The notes beneath the pieces are model-generated. The model saw only the letters and a list, made by a program, of their open reading frames with translations, ran no database searches and was not told the DNA's origin. Positions 11,446 to 22,692 of a stretch of 64,000 nucleotides of DNA are shown here, in pieces. This DNA comes from Heliocidaris erythrogramma (Eukaryota; Echinodermata; Echinoidea; Camarodonta; Echinometridae), in assembly GCA_025617745.1 (NCBI GenBank), contig CM046853.1, forward strand, positions 29,205,822 to 29,269,821. Direction: 5' to 3'. A program made the position numbers and the translations under genes. The number at the start of each line of letters is the position of its first letter. The first letter of the stretch is position 1.

Positions 11446-11714
11446 TTGTAATTTTCTCACATTTCTTTACGATATATTCAATTTACTTCAATAATATCAA
11501 TTATGATATTTAATTCTGTACCTGTGAACAATATACCAAATATTAACTAGCTTGAGCTTAAAATATAACACTCGATGCCCCCTCTTAAATTTTCTTTACG
11601 CAAATTTAGTCGTGTAGGAACAAATTAAATATAGATGTCCTTTGGAATTCGTAGTCATGGTCATCTACCTCCCATTTTTGTACACTAACTTAGCTTAGCA
11701 TATAAAAGAGAGCT

Positions 11715-11873
11715 GGGCCCTCTTGCATAAAAAGTTGCGTTTAATTGCAACTCAAAAAATTAAACGCAAGTCTCAAATACGCGATCCTGATTGGTTGAAA
11801 ATCGCTTGAAAAATGGGTTGAAAAATAATTTTTTGACTTGCATTTAAACTGAACTTTTAATGCAAGAGGGCCC
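11715..11873. mobile_element. 159-bp foldback MITE, GGGCCCTCTTGCAT ends
   Basis: The ends GGGCCCTCTTGCATAAAAAG and the inverse of GGGCCCTCTTGCATTAAAAG form clear terminal inverted repeats. Pairing continues with gaps towards the centre (gcgatcctgattggttgaaa). No target duplication could be fixed and there is no coding potential. Confidence 0.7.
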
Positions 11874-12529
11874 TGGAAAAAGTAAGTCAAATATATGTTG
11901 AAAAATCCTTTGTTTATTACTATATATAATTATGTCTAATGATAATTATCTCTACAGTCAACATGAGTAGCATATCTAAAAAAATAATAGAATTACGAGT
12001 AAAATGTCACGTCAAACGACTTACAATTTCCTTCTTTTTTAAACACTGGTTCGAAATTGTGCGTTTGATTGTCACATGAACTGTTCTAAAGCACTCTTCG
12101 TACGTTACATATAGAAAATTATGGAATATGTCGTTACCGTGACAGTTATGTTTGAAATAGTCGTGAGCAGGCGCGCCTTAATGGTTTCATCTTTTTTCTT
12201 TTTCCCCCCTTTTTTATGCGGGAGTGGGAAACGCTCAGAGTGGCCCCACCTCACAGGAATATAGGGCCCACCTCAAGCGCTTGCTACCTGCTTACAGCCC
12301 CATTCCCCCGTTATCGTTATCTTCCATATTCATCGATATTTCCAAAGTGCGAGGTTTATATTAATTTTTCATTAAAAAATGCAATATCTGAAGCATGATA
12401 ATCATTCATTATTTTGCATCCCTCCTTACAACTAAAATAGGAATATTTTTGTTTCTAAATTCTGTGCACAAAATTATTTAACACTTTTTTTGGTATTGTA
12501 AATGTACAGAAATTAAATTTGCCGCCCGA
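11874..12529. other. AT-rich interval, no gene seen
   Basis: No exon, RNA gene or repeat end recognised. Confidence 0.4.
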
Positions 12530-12617
12530 ATATGAGGATATTTAGGCATCTCACTTCCAAAATATGAGGATATTTAGGCATCTCGCTACCAAAATATGAG
12601 GATATTCGGGCACCTAA
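12530..12617 (+). repeat. Tandem repeat, about 34-bp unit, 2.5 copies
   Basis: The unit atatgaggatatttaggcat plus ctcgctaccaaa is repeated in tandem, with the third copy decayed (ggatattcgggcacct). Confidence 0.85.
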
Positions 12618-12844
12618 CAAAATTATTCATTATAGAAAGCTGTGACGCTGCAGCCCCGCCTCGTACGCCTATGGGGCTATTCATGCAAAATATCGTTAGG
12701 AGAGTACTGGAACACAGCTTCCTAGGGCATGTTTTGAAGCACATTTCAGAATCATGCAACATATTTTCTTTTCTTAAGACAGAACACTTTTAGTAGAACA
12801 GAATTTCTGCAGTGTGACTTATTTTTCATATGACTATTACATTA

Positions 12845-13700
12845 TTTAGGCGAGGGAGCGTAGCTATCGAGCGAAAAAGTTGCTTACATATTGAAATTTG
12901 CATTAAACTTTACAGACACAGGTAGGTCACACCTTACTTAGAATTGTGATTTACACAACATTAAATATATAGTCCAGACTTCATAACTATAAAGATAATA
13001 ATCTTGCGAGGGGGCGGGAACAAAACGAGGAAAGCCCATACCCCACACATACATTGTCAATAAACACTGCATTTATTAAAATGTGAGGGAGCGTAGCGAT
13101 CGACTGAGAAAATTGAATTATTCAATGTGAAACTATTTTAGAGCACAACAAAATATTTTCATTGTTAAACAGCAAAACGATTGTTATAAAGCATCATTTG
13201 GACTTGTGAGGAGGAGAATAAAAACGACAGTTTGCCTTCTTTTTAGGCACAGAGAAGCACCTGCCCCACCCATGTGCTTCGGGGCCTTGTAATAGAAGAG
13301 ATTGTTAAGTCAGAGGTTCAATGTTTCCATTAATGTGCGAGAGAGCGTAGCGACTGAGCGAAAAAAGGAAGGTTGAGGCATTGTATATTAGAGCAAACAT
13401 TGGCAAAGTAAAAGGCAGCTTATTTTACATTGTTTAACATCAAAAAACATTTTTCTTGTCTTGCGAGGGACCCCTCTGAGGAGACAGAATAGATTATTCA
13501 AAGAATTATTTTTTGGAGTATTGTGTGTTGAAACCTTTACTTTCACATGACTAGAAAATTATTCGTTATATCCCTGCTCGCCCCCTCCTTTGATAGTGGG
13601 AACAATCTGCCACCTCTCCTTTGGCGCCAATGGTAGACGGTGTTTGTAATTGAGCTACACTGCTCCTATCTGCATGTGAGGGAGCGGAGCGACTATTTGA
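12845..13700 (+). repeat. Degenerate long-period repeat with GAGGGAGCGTAGC motif
   Basis: A motif close to gcgagggagcgtagcgatcg followed by a-rich text recurs at about 12852, 13084, 13339 and 13677, spaced 230-340 bp. Interspersed text shares AT-rich blocks with ttgtttaacatcaaaa-like words. Related words (cggtcgctttgctctctcgc, inverse orientation) recur at 48060-48470. The regular recurrence suggests an old tandem array or a family of nested insertions. Confidence 0.5.
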
Positions 13701-13907
13701 GATTATGTATTGTGATGGTGATGCCTCGCCTTTTAGAGCAATACTTTGAAATATTTGAAATTCTCAAAATTCTCAAAAGCAAAATTATCATCACGTATAC
13801 TAACAACAATGATCACAAATAATTACATAATGTAATTGTTTCCATTTTTTCTGTAATAAAGACAACTTCAGAATCTTGAAATACAGTCTTACCATATGAG
13901 AGAGAGA

Positions 13908-13926
13908 GGGGGGGGGGGGGGGGGGG
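13908..13926 (+). repeat. 19-base G run after (GA)n
   Basis: A homopolymer G tract directly follows gagagaga. It is one of 15 such runs on this strand. Confidence 0.95.
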
Positions 13927-14036
13927 TAGGGTGTCAAATACATGCGCCATATTACTATGTTAAAATTAAAATCAAATTTTAATACCTGATATTTACAAGC
14001 TTCCAAGCTTCCTACAGGTCTTCCTTTTTCCATTTT

Positions 14037-14070
14037 CTTTAATTCTCACAGTTTACTGTGAGAATTAAAG
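14037..14070. repeat. Perfect 15-bp hairpin with TTTA loop
   Basis: CTTTAATTCTCACAG and its exact inverse complement are separated by four bases. It is not followed by a T run, so it is not read as a terminator. Confidence 0.9.
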
Positions 14071-14071
14071 A

Positions 14072-14165
14072 GAGTTTTAGTTTTATTGCTACGTAGGCGT
14101 AAGTACATGGGTTTATTCAAATATCTAATACCAAAAAACCCCACATGTACCTCATTCCGATATCA
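14072..14165 (+). repeat. Direct repeat A, first copy (about 94 bp)
   Basis: Near-identical to 14700-14793. Both contain attgctacgtaggcgt, acatgggtttattcaaatat and cacatgtacctcattccgat. The two copies are about 630 bp apart, consistent with a local duplication or two insertions of a short element. Confidence 0.85.
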
Positions 14166-14189
14166 CGAATTTGTGTGAGAAAACTTATG

Positions 14190-14320
14190 CTCTTATGCTC
14201 ATGTGTTTTGATTATTGCTTTCTTCATATACATGAATATAATTGAACTGTTTATATTTATTTATTTACATATTTGTATGTTTTTAATGGAAATGAATAAA
14301 ATTGAACTTGAACTTGAATA
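14190..14320 (+). mobile_element. Likely LINE 3' end with (TTGAAC)n tail
   Basis: An AT-rich stretch ends in gaatgaataaaattgaactt followed by short gaactt repeats. This is the usual look of the 3' untranslated end and microsatellite tail of CR1/Jockey-group LINEs in marine deuterostomes. No coding part is attached. Confidence 0.4.
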
Positions 14321-14699
14321 CAAAATTAACATTGTAAAGAATAAGTCTTGGGTTAAAATTAAGGGAAACATAAATTTCGATAACAACCAGGGGATGAAGC
14401 CGGTTTCTCATTGAAGAGCTGAGATATGAACGTATGTTTTTATGATGAGAATAATCACAATCACGACAACCAAGAAGCACGAGGAAGGACGAGATTGATA
14501 TCAATGCAAGGAAAAAAGGAAAGAAAAGAACACCAATAAGGCAGCATTGAGTGTCATCCGAATAATCTGTGTATAAGGTATTAAGACAAAACGAAAGTAG
14601 AGATGTTCTTTGCGACTGATTGATTTCAAAGTTTTAAATCTAAATTTTGAACGATTTCCAGGTGTTACTATTCATCTATTCCTTTATTCTGAGCTATAT

Positions 14700-14793
14700 T
14701 TTAGTTTATTGCTACGTAGGCGTTAGTACATGGGTTTATTCAAATATCTAAAACCATAAACCCACATGTACCTCATTCCGATATCAGGATTTT
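14700..14793 (+). repeat. Direct repeat A, second copy
   Basis: Partner of 14072-14165 with a few substitutions and small indels (for example ccataaaccc against ccaaaaaacccc). Confidence 0.85.
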
Positions 14794-15767
14794 GAAAAGT
14801 TACAAATCCATTTCAATTTTCGTTATTTCTGCGTACTGAAGGCTTTCTTCAGAAAAGAAGATGATTCGTTTCTATGGCTACCCGGCACAGTGCTTCTAAT
14901 AGTTAGGAGCTAAAGAAATGACAACGTCACGAGTATTGGATGTGTTTTCTTATGGTGTATACAAGTGAAATCAAATTATACGTCGACTAAAATTTTTTCG
15001 AAAATGCTACTTTTCGAAAATCGTCTCTTAGAATTAAAGAGCATATTGAATTGACCTTCTTTCTACTTCCTTAGGAAGTCTTGGATTCGGTATGCTTTGT
15101 GTACCAACACATTAAGTTTGAAACGGAAAAATTGTAAATTGTTGAAGGCAAGTAAAGTTCTACTGCGAAACTGGTTTTTAAAATTGGTTTTGGCAAAATC
15201 GTATAGATGCAAAGTTTGCAATGGTATATGTCGTTACAACTCAGATACTCCCATATACATCCCTTTCCCGTTAGCAAGCAGCCTTAGGAGAACGCAAACA
15301 TACTTTTTTACATGCAATATAGATCATGGCACACGATATGCCTCAGATTGCTAATAAATGGTTAAATAAAGAGTTCACTAAAAGTTTTTTCCACACACTT
15401 GACATTCATAATTTAAAGGTATGTTTTCCACTCCCAAATAAGCTACATTCGAACTTTAAAACCCTACATGAGTCCAACATTTATTCAAACTCTATTCATA
15501 ATTTCTTTTAACAACTGTAATTATAGAACTGAAGGGGAAAGGCTATTACAAAATGTGAATGCTTAATATTTTAGAATTCTTGAGTTATTCTTAAATTATA
15601 TTAAAAAAAGAGAAAACTCCAAGAATGGGCAAAACTTGCTAGCTGTTAAATTTTGCATTCTACGGTTATTCTTAATGATTTAAAATTCAAATGCTTAGTG
15701 AAATAAAGACCAAAACGGATTAATATATTGCACTACTACTGCACTACTAATGAAACAAAAATCATAC
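14794..15767. other. Unannotated interval downstream of the 15.8-kb exon
   Basis: On the minus strand this would be intron or later exons of the gene starting at 15828. No following exon in the right phase could be recognised. Confidence 0.4.
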
Positions 15768-15828
15768 CTGAAACAAATAGAAGAAATGCCAGCACACCAG
15801 TTATGAGAACGACCGTCACTTTTGCCAT
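15768..15828 (-). CDS. First coding exon: signal peptide or signal anchor of an unknown protein
   Basis: The exon reads ATG followed by 20 codons and one extra base, then a good donor (TTTCAG|GTATGA), so the intron is phase 1. The peptide MAKVTVVLITGVLAFLLFVS has a basic n-region and an uninterrupted hydrophobic core of about 17 residues, as in a secretory signal or signal anchor. The in-frame codon two before the ATG is TAA, which fixes this ATG as the start of the frame; a purine lies at -3. Later exons would lie at lower coordinates and were not found. The family is unknown. Confidence 0.55.
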
Positions 15829-16345
15829 TTCTTATTTCAACTCCACTCAAGTTAAGAGTTATAAAAGCAAGACCAAGCCGAATTCCGGCGGCTGACGTTC
15901 TTCTTTCTTGTCGCGATGTACTATGTTGCTTTTTCTCCAACCCTGACCTCTTGGCTACTAATCCGTGTGTATATCGATTAGTCTTGCGGTCTCCGAGGTG
16001 CGTTTGTAGTTGACAAAATTACTTTTCCCCCTTTTTCCCCTCCAAAACTTAGGCTACGTGAGATAGAAAGAACAACAAATAATGAAGGACGAAATCCTGG
16101 TATGCTGGGTGACAGCTTGCGTTCACGTGAGGGGAAAAAACGATGACAGGGAACGGAACAGTTAATGCGTCGCGTTGTGTTTGTTGCAACGGTACTGGTG
16201 GAGAAAAGGTAGAAAGTGGTTTATTCTGAATGTTGCGCGCGAATGGGGAAAGATGCGTTATCGTCTGACTGACTTCGCCGTTACCTCTCCTCGATGTGAA
16301 AGTAGTATCCGTGTGTGATTGGCTCTTATCCTGTCTACTTTCAGG
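15829..16345 (-). promoter_or_regulatory. Possible promoter and 5' region of the signal-peptide exon
   Basis: Just upstream (on the minus strand) of the ATG at 15828 the sequence becomes richer in GC and CpG than its surroundings, for example around 15880-15920 and 16160-16280. A TATA-like word (TTTATAA on the minus strand, TATAAAAG on the plus) lies about 35-40 bp before the ATG. This is compatible with a short 5' leader but could equally belong to the opposite strand. Confidence 0.25.
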
Positions 16346-16795
16346 TATGCGCTATTTAAAATCTAATATGTGGAAGTGGGGTCATGACTTTCTGACTTCC
16401 CCTAATAGCAAGAGTAAATAAGACGATGTACAAATATATTACTGTCATTGTCTCTCACGAGTAAGCAGTAGTTCACCTGGTAATCCTGATTAATTGCAAA
16501 TATTGGGTAAATTGATTACCTGGAAACAAACCGGGTAGGAGGTGGAAGTGGGCGAAAGGCGTCATTTTTTTCATTTTAATTGTATATATTCTTACTTCCT
16601 GAGCGCTTAATTTGAAGAGATCCGAAATGTGATAAGCAGTTACACGACATAGAAACGAACATCTTGTTTCGATGACGTGTGATGGAAATTGATCAACGGT
16701 CAATTCTATTTATACTGCAAGCATGATATCATGATTCATGGCATAAAATATCAAGGAAATGACGTGGTAAAGCTATAAAAAATGATATGAATGTC

Positions 16796-16900
16796 CAGTG
16801 GCGTAGCTTGGGTCCAGCCATTAAGGGGCTTGTGGCACTGGTATCTTGGGGGGATAAGTCTTATAAAGTAAGGGAAAAGTATTAGAGGGGTCACATCACC
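16796..16900 (+). repeat. Remnant of CAGTGGCGTAGC-type element
   Basis: The start ccagtggcgtagcttgggtc followed by G-rich text resembles the outer end of non-autonomous elements common in marine invertebrates. A second example begins at 47859 (cagtggcgtatctaggggg). The other end was not located. Confidence 0.4.
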
Positions 16901-18104
16901 TTCTTTTTACGTTCCTCCTTCCTTTCTTCCCCATCTCTTTGTTCTTCTACCGTCTTTTCGCCATTCCATCGGTAGGGGGATTTGAGTAGAATCCAACAGA
17001 GAGGGCAGAAGAATGCATAATCGTAATCATATCACCAAGTCATACCAAAATGAATGTCAGTCAGGTACAAATAAATAGCTAAAACAAATCTAAAGTAGAT
17101 GTAGATATAGTCGTAGATGTAGATATAGTCGTCTTCTTTTCCTTGGTCTCCTTTAATTCTTATTTATTTCATCTATCTCTCTCTCTCTCTCTCTTTCTAT
17201 CTCTCTCATACTCCCAGACTCTATCCAAAAATGGGATACAGCAGATTATCGTTGATAGAAAAGGAGAAGGGAAAAAGAGGAAGAGAATCGAGTTGACCGG
17301 GAATAAACAGAATAATGAAGAATTTCAATGAAAAAAAAAATGGGTTCGCGGAACCGTTGACAAGTAGGGGGAATGCAAAATATGTTTATTTGACATCTCA
17401 CGTAAATTTGATAAATTGGCTGAAAACTATAACACAGATCATAATTTACAACGAAGATAAATCGCTATTCCTTCCATAAACAAAATCAATATGATATATT
17501 TGCCATAGCAAAAGCAACTACAGTACCGGTACATGTACATTTATATCGCGAAATAAATGTAATATCTCTCTTTTTGGACAAGATGAAGAAAAAAAACGTG
17601 CAAAAGAAATGTTTTATAACATTTGTACGTAACTAAAGATACATACCGAACATTGCTTATCATGCTACGATGACTGTGCTTTAAAAACAGTCACACGTTA
17701 AAGAAGAAGGTTTTGTTAGCGTGAAATTGATAAATCATTTGCCTATGTAACCCTCAATCTCTAGTAATAAAGTCGAGTACTTCATCTTAAGATCAAAGAT
17801 AATGAATAAAAAGATTTGCTTCATCAGATCTAACAAATATCTTTCGACTTCTGCTCATAAATGAAACTTACTGACAAACCTAGGTACGAGTCAAAATTTC
17901 AAAAGCTGAGCAAAAGCAAGAAATATGACAACATTCAGGTATATTGTAAGTCAATCAATAATTGCCTTATAGGAAAAAGACCCCCTTTCCCGTCTTCAGA
18001 ATTATGTTGAACCAAAGCTTGAAGAATGAGAGTAAAACCTACATTAGTCTATTGATGTGCCTTTACAAGGACGACTGCCCCTCCACACACAGGCGCACGC
18101 TGGA
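16901..18104. other. AT-rich interval, no gene seen
   Basis: Contains a CT microsatellite at about 17171-17210 and a small duplicated phrase, gtagatatagtcgt, at 17101-17131. No exon recognised. Confidence 0.4.
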
Positions 18105-18759
18105 GTGAACAAACATGAATTTGCTATTTATATAATGATCATATTACTAGTTGAAAAGTAATGACGCTGCATTATCATTTTTGAGCGAGTTAATGTTGGT
18201 AGCAGCTATTTGAAATCTCACCATTTAAAAAAATTCTGCACAATCAAAGCTTAAAAAAAAAAAAAACCGCCAATCAATATGGATATCATTACCTTTGGAA
18301 CCCTCTGGTTATTCGCAATATTTCCAGTGTTAAGATTGAATTACAAACGCCTTTATCACTCATTCGTTCAAATCTGCATTGGATAAGTATTACCTTAATG
18401 TTTCTCTTATATCACCGTATATGTGTATTCCCCTTTATTATATCTCTTTTGCTGAATACGCCTCCAGCACAACGATAAGATGGAGTTTGGTAATTTAATT
18501 ACGTGATTATAATTATTATTGATATCGGAGGAATAATCTTTTGACGAGAAAATAGCAAATATTCCCAACAAAAAAGTGACAGTCAGATTAATGGAAGAAC
18601 GTATGAGGTATAGGGTATTGAAATCCTTTAAAATCTATATTATATATATATATATATATATAAATGTGTGTGAATAGAAGTTTATCTGAAAATTTGTTGA
18701 TTAGAATCGATAGGTCAGCTGAGACCGAACATCAGCATTTAAGATATAATGAATATCAT
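18105..18759 (+). repeat. Segmental duplication, copy 1
   Basis: Begins gtgaacaaacatgaattt and ends taatgaatatcat. It matches 18781-20130 in two collinear blocks: the first about 148 bp, the second from gccaatcaatatggatatca onward about 480 bp. Identity is high with scattered substitutions. Where copy 2 has 540 extra bases, copy 1 has an A run (18255-18267). Confidence 0.85.
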
Positions 18760-19838
18760 TCAAATCGTCTTTAGAATTGGGTGAACAAACATGAATTTAC
18801 TATTTATATAATGATCATATTACTGGCTAAAATGTAATGACGCTGCATTTTCATTTTTGAGCGAGTTAATGTTGGTAGCAGCTATTTGAAATCTCACCAT
18901 TAACAAAATTTCTGCATAATCAAAGCTTTTTAAAAGAAAATATTTAAGGTAAAATTATCATTTTTACATGACTTTTAAAACACTACATTACAGAAAAGTC
19001 TTAAATAGAGAAATTCAAAATAATCCCATTGCCCACGCGAACCGGATGGTCCCTGCGTTAAGCCTATATGGGATTAAGATAATTCAGTAGTCAAAGGTTT
19101 AACACTCATAAAAATCTTTATTCATAAGTACATTTTAGATATAACCGAAAATATGTTTCCTTATGATTATAACTAAAAATATTTTTTCTTTATGATTTCA
19201 ATACCAAAATTCTAATTATTGATTTCAGACAAGATTATACCAGCATCTTTTCCATCCTATCGAAAAACAAATTCATATAAAAAGTATTACGTAGAATATA
19301 CTACACTGGATGAAATAAAATCACCTCCTAGGGGGTAAAACGGAAGTTAAAAACCCACATTACATGCAAATTAAAGATTTGATGTGATATTCTATATTTT
19401 GAACACTTACATTAAGGTTTAAATCAATCGAAATTTAATTCACGAAAGAAACATAATTCGGTATTAATATCGCCAATCAATATGGATATCATTACCTTTG
19501 GAACCCTCTGGTTATTCGCAATATTTCCAGTGTTAAGATTGAATTACAAACGCCCTTATCACTCATTCGTTCAAATCTGCATTGGATAAGTATTACCTTA
19601 ATGTTTCTCTTATATCACCGTATATGTGTATTCCCCTTTCTTATCTCTATTTTGCTGAATACGCCTCTAGCACAACGATTAGATGGAGTTTGGTAATTTA
19701 ATTACGTGATTAGAATTATTATTGATATCAGAGGAACAATCTTTTGATGAGAAAATAGCAAATACTCCCAACAAAAATGTGGCAGTCAAATTAATGGGAG
19801 AACGTATGAAGTATAGGGTATTGAAATCCTTTAAAATC

Positions 19839-19875
<37 letters not shown>

Positions 19876-19882
19876 GAGGCAA

Positions 19883-19980
19883 CAAAATGAGTACATCTGC
19901 AGACGTAGCTGTTGGTACCACGCTTTTAATTAGCTTTCGGGCAATTAGCCCTTCTTCAGATTATGAGTGCATCTGCGTGT
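19883..19980 (-). ncRNA. Hammerhead-like core between direct repeats (speculative)
   Basis: On the minus strand the text CTGAAGA, a GGGC/GCCC stem with TAATT loop, and GAAA follow each other exactly as in the catalytic core of a hammerhead ribozyme (CUGANGA - stem II - GAAA). The segment lies between imperfect direct repeats (atgagtacatctgcag and atgagtgcatctgcg on the plus strand). A cleavage triplet and closing stem I could not be drawn convincingly: after the short stem III the text is GTG. It may be a decayed Penelope terminal repeat or retrozyme-like piece, or a chance match. Confidence 0.3.
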
Positions 19981-20002
19981 GGTGACTGTATGCAAATATT
20001 TG

Positions 20003-20004
<2 letters not shown>

Positions 20005-20056
<52 letters not shown>
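20005..20056 (+). repeat. (AT)n microsatellite
   Basis: About 26 uninterrupted AT units. Confidence 0.95.
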
Positions 20057-20059
<3 letters not shown>

Positions 20060-20130
20060 GAAATTTGTTGATTAGAATCGATGGGTCAGCTGAGACCAAA
20101 CATCAGCATTTAAGATATAATGAATATCAT

Positions 20131-22063
20131 GAATGTGGGACAATAGTAGTTGTACTAGTATTAAAATGCGATTTATATTTATATTTAAGCATATTCTTCT
20201 AGGAAAGGAATACAAACCAGCAAAAAAAAAAAAAAAAAAGGTCGAATCCTGCATGGTAAGTGGAAAATAGTAGTGACGAGCATTCTTTCAAACTTAAGTG
20301 TAATTTCAGTTGAAAAAAGTTCCATTAACATGATTAAAACATGTGTCATTCTTGGTTGGTCTCCAGAATATCTTGAGTTTGCATGAATGTGACTTCAGAA
20401 AATATGGTAGTGGTGGCTGGGCTCAGCAAATAATTTCAAAAGAAGATTTTTGGTAGTTGCAAATTGAAACTAGCCATTAACTTAAATATATTGTAGTCCA
20501 AACGCACTTGCACACCGCTGATTTCATTGACATGGAACATAGTAAGAATACATTCATCAAGTCTCTTTCAAATGTATTTTACATGGCTAGAATTACGTTC
20601 ATTTTAACATTTCAAATTGTCACGTTTTATCATTCTAAATTTTACGTACACTGGCAATTACCTTTATAAAATATTCCTTTGTGATTAACCTGGGATCATA
20701 AGACAAGACAAAGTACTATGAAGCCATGAGAAAACTCATTTAAATTCAAAGCATGTAAACCGTCTTAAAAGCATACTAGTTTGCCCTATATCAATACAGA
20801 TCATCAGGGATCTAGCATAATCCTAATGCAGACATTCTGAAAATGTCTCAGGGTCTGTCACTCTTTCTTGCTGGTAATTTTCAATTATGATTTAGAGCAA
20901 TCACCCTTTTTGTGGCTTTGATTCATTTCTATTTGAATATTGAGTATAAATTGAGCTTCTACCATCCATAGTGACACCTAACACACCCCCGTTTACAAGA
21001 ATACTTCTGTGGGGGTTCAGCCTGTCTCCTTTTAAGGAATTTAGATACTAAGTATATTTATCCCTTTCTGAAATCTTTGTCGTCAGCTACTAGAAATCCT
21101 TTTGATCTTTTTCAATTAGGATCGTCTCTTTATCTGCCCCCTCGAACTGATAGATAATCTTGATGGTATACATGTATATTTTGTACATTTAAAGACTTTA
21201 GAGTTTGTAAATGTAAATCAAACGAATAAGAAAAAATATCAATCAGTACTATTGGTGAAAGTCAAAAGGGGTAAATAAGTAAGATGTGAATCAAATATTA
21301 ATTTTTGAACATAATGATGAGGGTATATATACACAATCTTTAAATAAAGTTCACTGTAGACCTCGTGCATTTTCTAGAAATCGCATGTTCGATGTTGCTT
21401 TTTCTCCTATAGGTATACAATTTTCGTGTAATATGCCAGTTGGCAGAATTACACAATTGTGATTATCTCAGGGATGAAATTGTTTCCGAACTTGCAATTT
21501 ACAGATGGGGTTCTATTTGTAACTATCAATTTCAAAATAAAGAAAATTCAGGAATTTCACAAACGTTTCGTCCCATATTTTCGATGTTCTTCCAGTTTGC
21601 CTCATTCCTTCCAAGAGAGTTTCCGCTAATAGTTTTTTAATGTATAAATTTCTAGCTTTACGGCAATTGGAAAAATAAGAACGCAATTATGAATATCTCA
21701 GGGATAAAAATTCCTTCTGAGCTTACACTTTGCAGATTGATAAGTTTCTATTCTGTGCGGTGGGCTTTAGGTTATATCATTTTGTATATTGTCTGTACGC
21801 AAGCCGAACAGACGGGATGCTAACTGAATCCAGACTTTCCGTCGAATAAATTTGTACAAACATGTAATGAAGAGAGCATAACCCCATTTATACATATACA
21901 AATATTCTAATGACAGATAGAAAGATAGATAGATAGTGAGGATTAAATGAGTCATAACAAGAAATTATTGCCTATATATTTATTGAATATACAGGGGAAA
22001 CTGACGGTGTCTCTTAATGATGATAACTTATAAAGATACATTCCGATTATTCTTCGAGTACTA
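20131..22063. other. AT-rich interval, no gene seen
   Basis: A diverged paired sentence occurs at 21430-21500 and 21660-21740 (both containing tatctcaggga and a-cttgca/tttgcaga words), suggesting an old local duplication. No exon or RNA gene recognised. Confidence 0.4.
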
Positions 22064-22692
22064 CAGTGCGTCCCCCCAAAAAAAGTTAACAGTTGGAAAA
22101 AGTCTCCCAAAATAAATATTTCAGAATATTTTCAATAAATTATAATTCTTGTAGGTAGCTAAGAGTCTCTTCTATCAAATGACATTAAAAAATATGACTA
22201 ATTATTACGCTTGAGTGATCAAAAATCATTTTTGTGAAAGGTTGCAAAATTCAGATTTGACAAGAACCTGTATTTATTGTGGCTGGTATTAACGAAGTTG
22301 AGAACTTTTTAAAATTGACATTTGAAAAAAGTCTCCCGAATTAAATATTACAAAATATTTTTCAGGAAATTATCATACCTGTGGATAGCTTAGGGGCTAT
22401 TCTATCAAATGACACCAAAACATCTTACAATATCTCACGCTTGAGTGAACAACAGCCACTTTTGTGAAAAGGTTCTAAATCCATATTTGATAAATGTTTT
22501 TTTTTAAATGTTCTGGCTGATATAAGCAAAGCTGAGAGTCATGAAAAGGCCTGGAAATTTTATATTCTGATCATTAAAAGACAATTTATAAAAAAAACAG
22601 ACTTTGTTCACTGTATGTCCTGATATATCCAATCAAAACGTTAAGATTTAGGAGCAAGCGAGGTGAAATTAAAATACTCACCAAAAGGAACA

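Larger units (their letters stand above)
11195..11515. repeat. 320-bp palindrome made of two fused tRNA-Thr-like units
   Basis: The left arm (11195-11340) and right arm (11341-11515) are close inverse copies. They share the AT-rich outer flank (aattaaatatcataattgat and its inverse), the terminal TGTGAGA ends and the tRNA-like cores. The right core is complete; the left lacks 11 bases. Arms differ at very few positions, so a long hairpin would form in single strands. It most likely arose by inverted duplication of one unit. Confidence 0.8.
18781..20130 (+). repeat. Segmental duplication, copy 2, with two extra segments
   Basis: Same order as copy 1 but longer. It has an additional stretch at about 18930-19470 and another at about 19870-20056, where a short structured segment sits between two (AT)n tracts. 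Only 22 bp separates the copies, so this is a tandem duplication. The extra segments are either insertions in copy 2 or losses in copy 1. Confidence 0.85.

Noticed and set aside
14037..14070. Terminator-like hairpin
   Set aside because: There is no T run, and the genome is eukaryotic, so intrinsic terminators are not expected.
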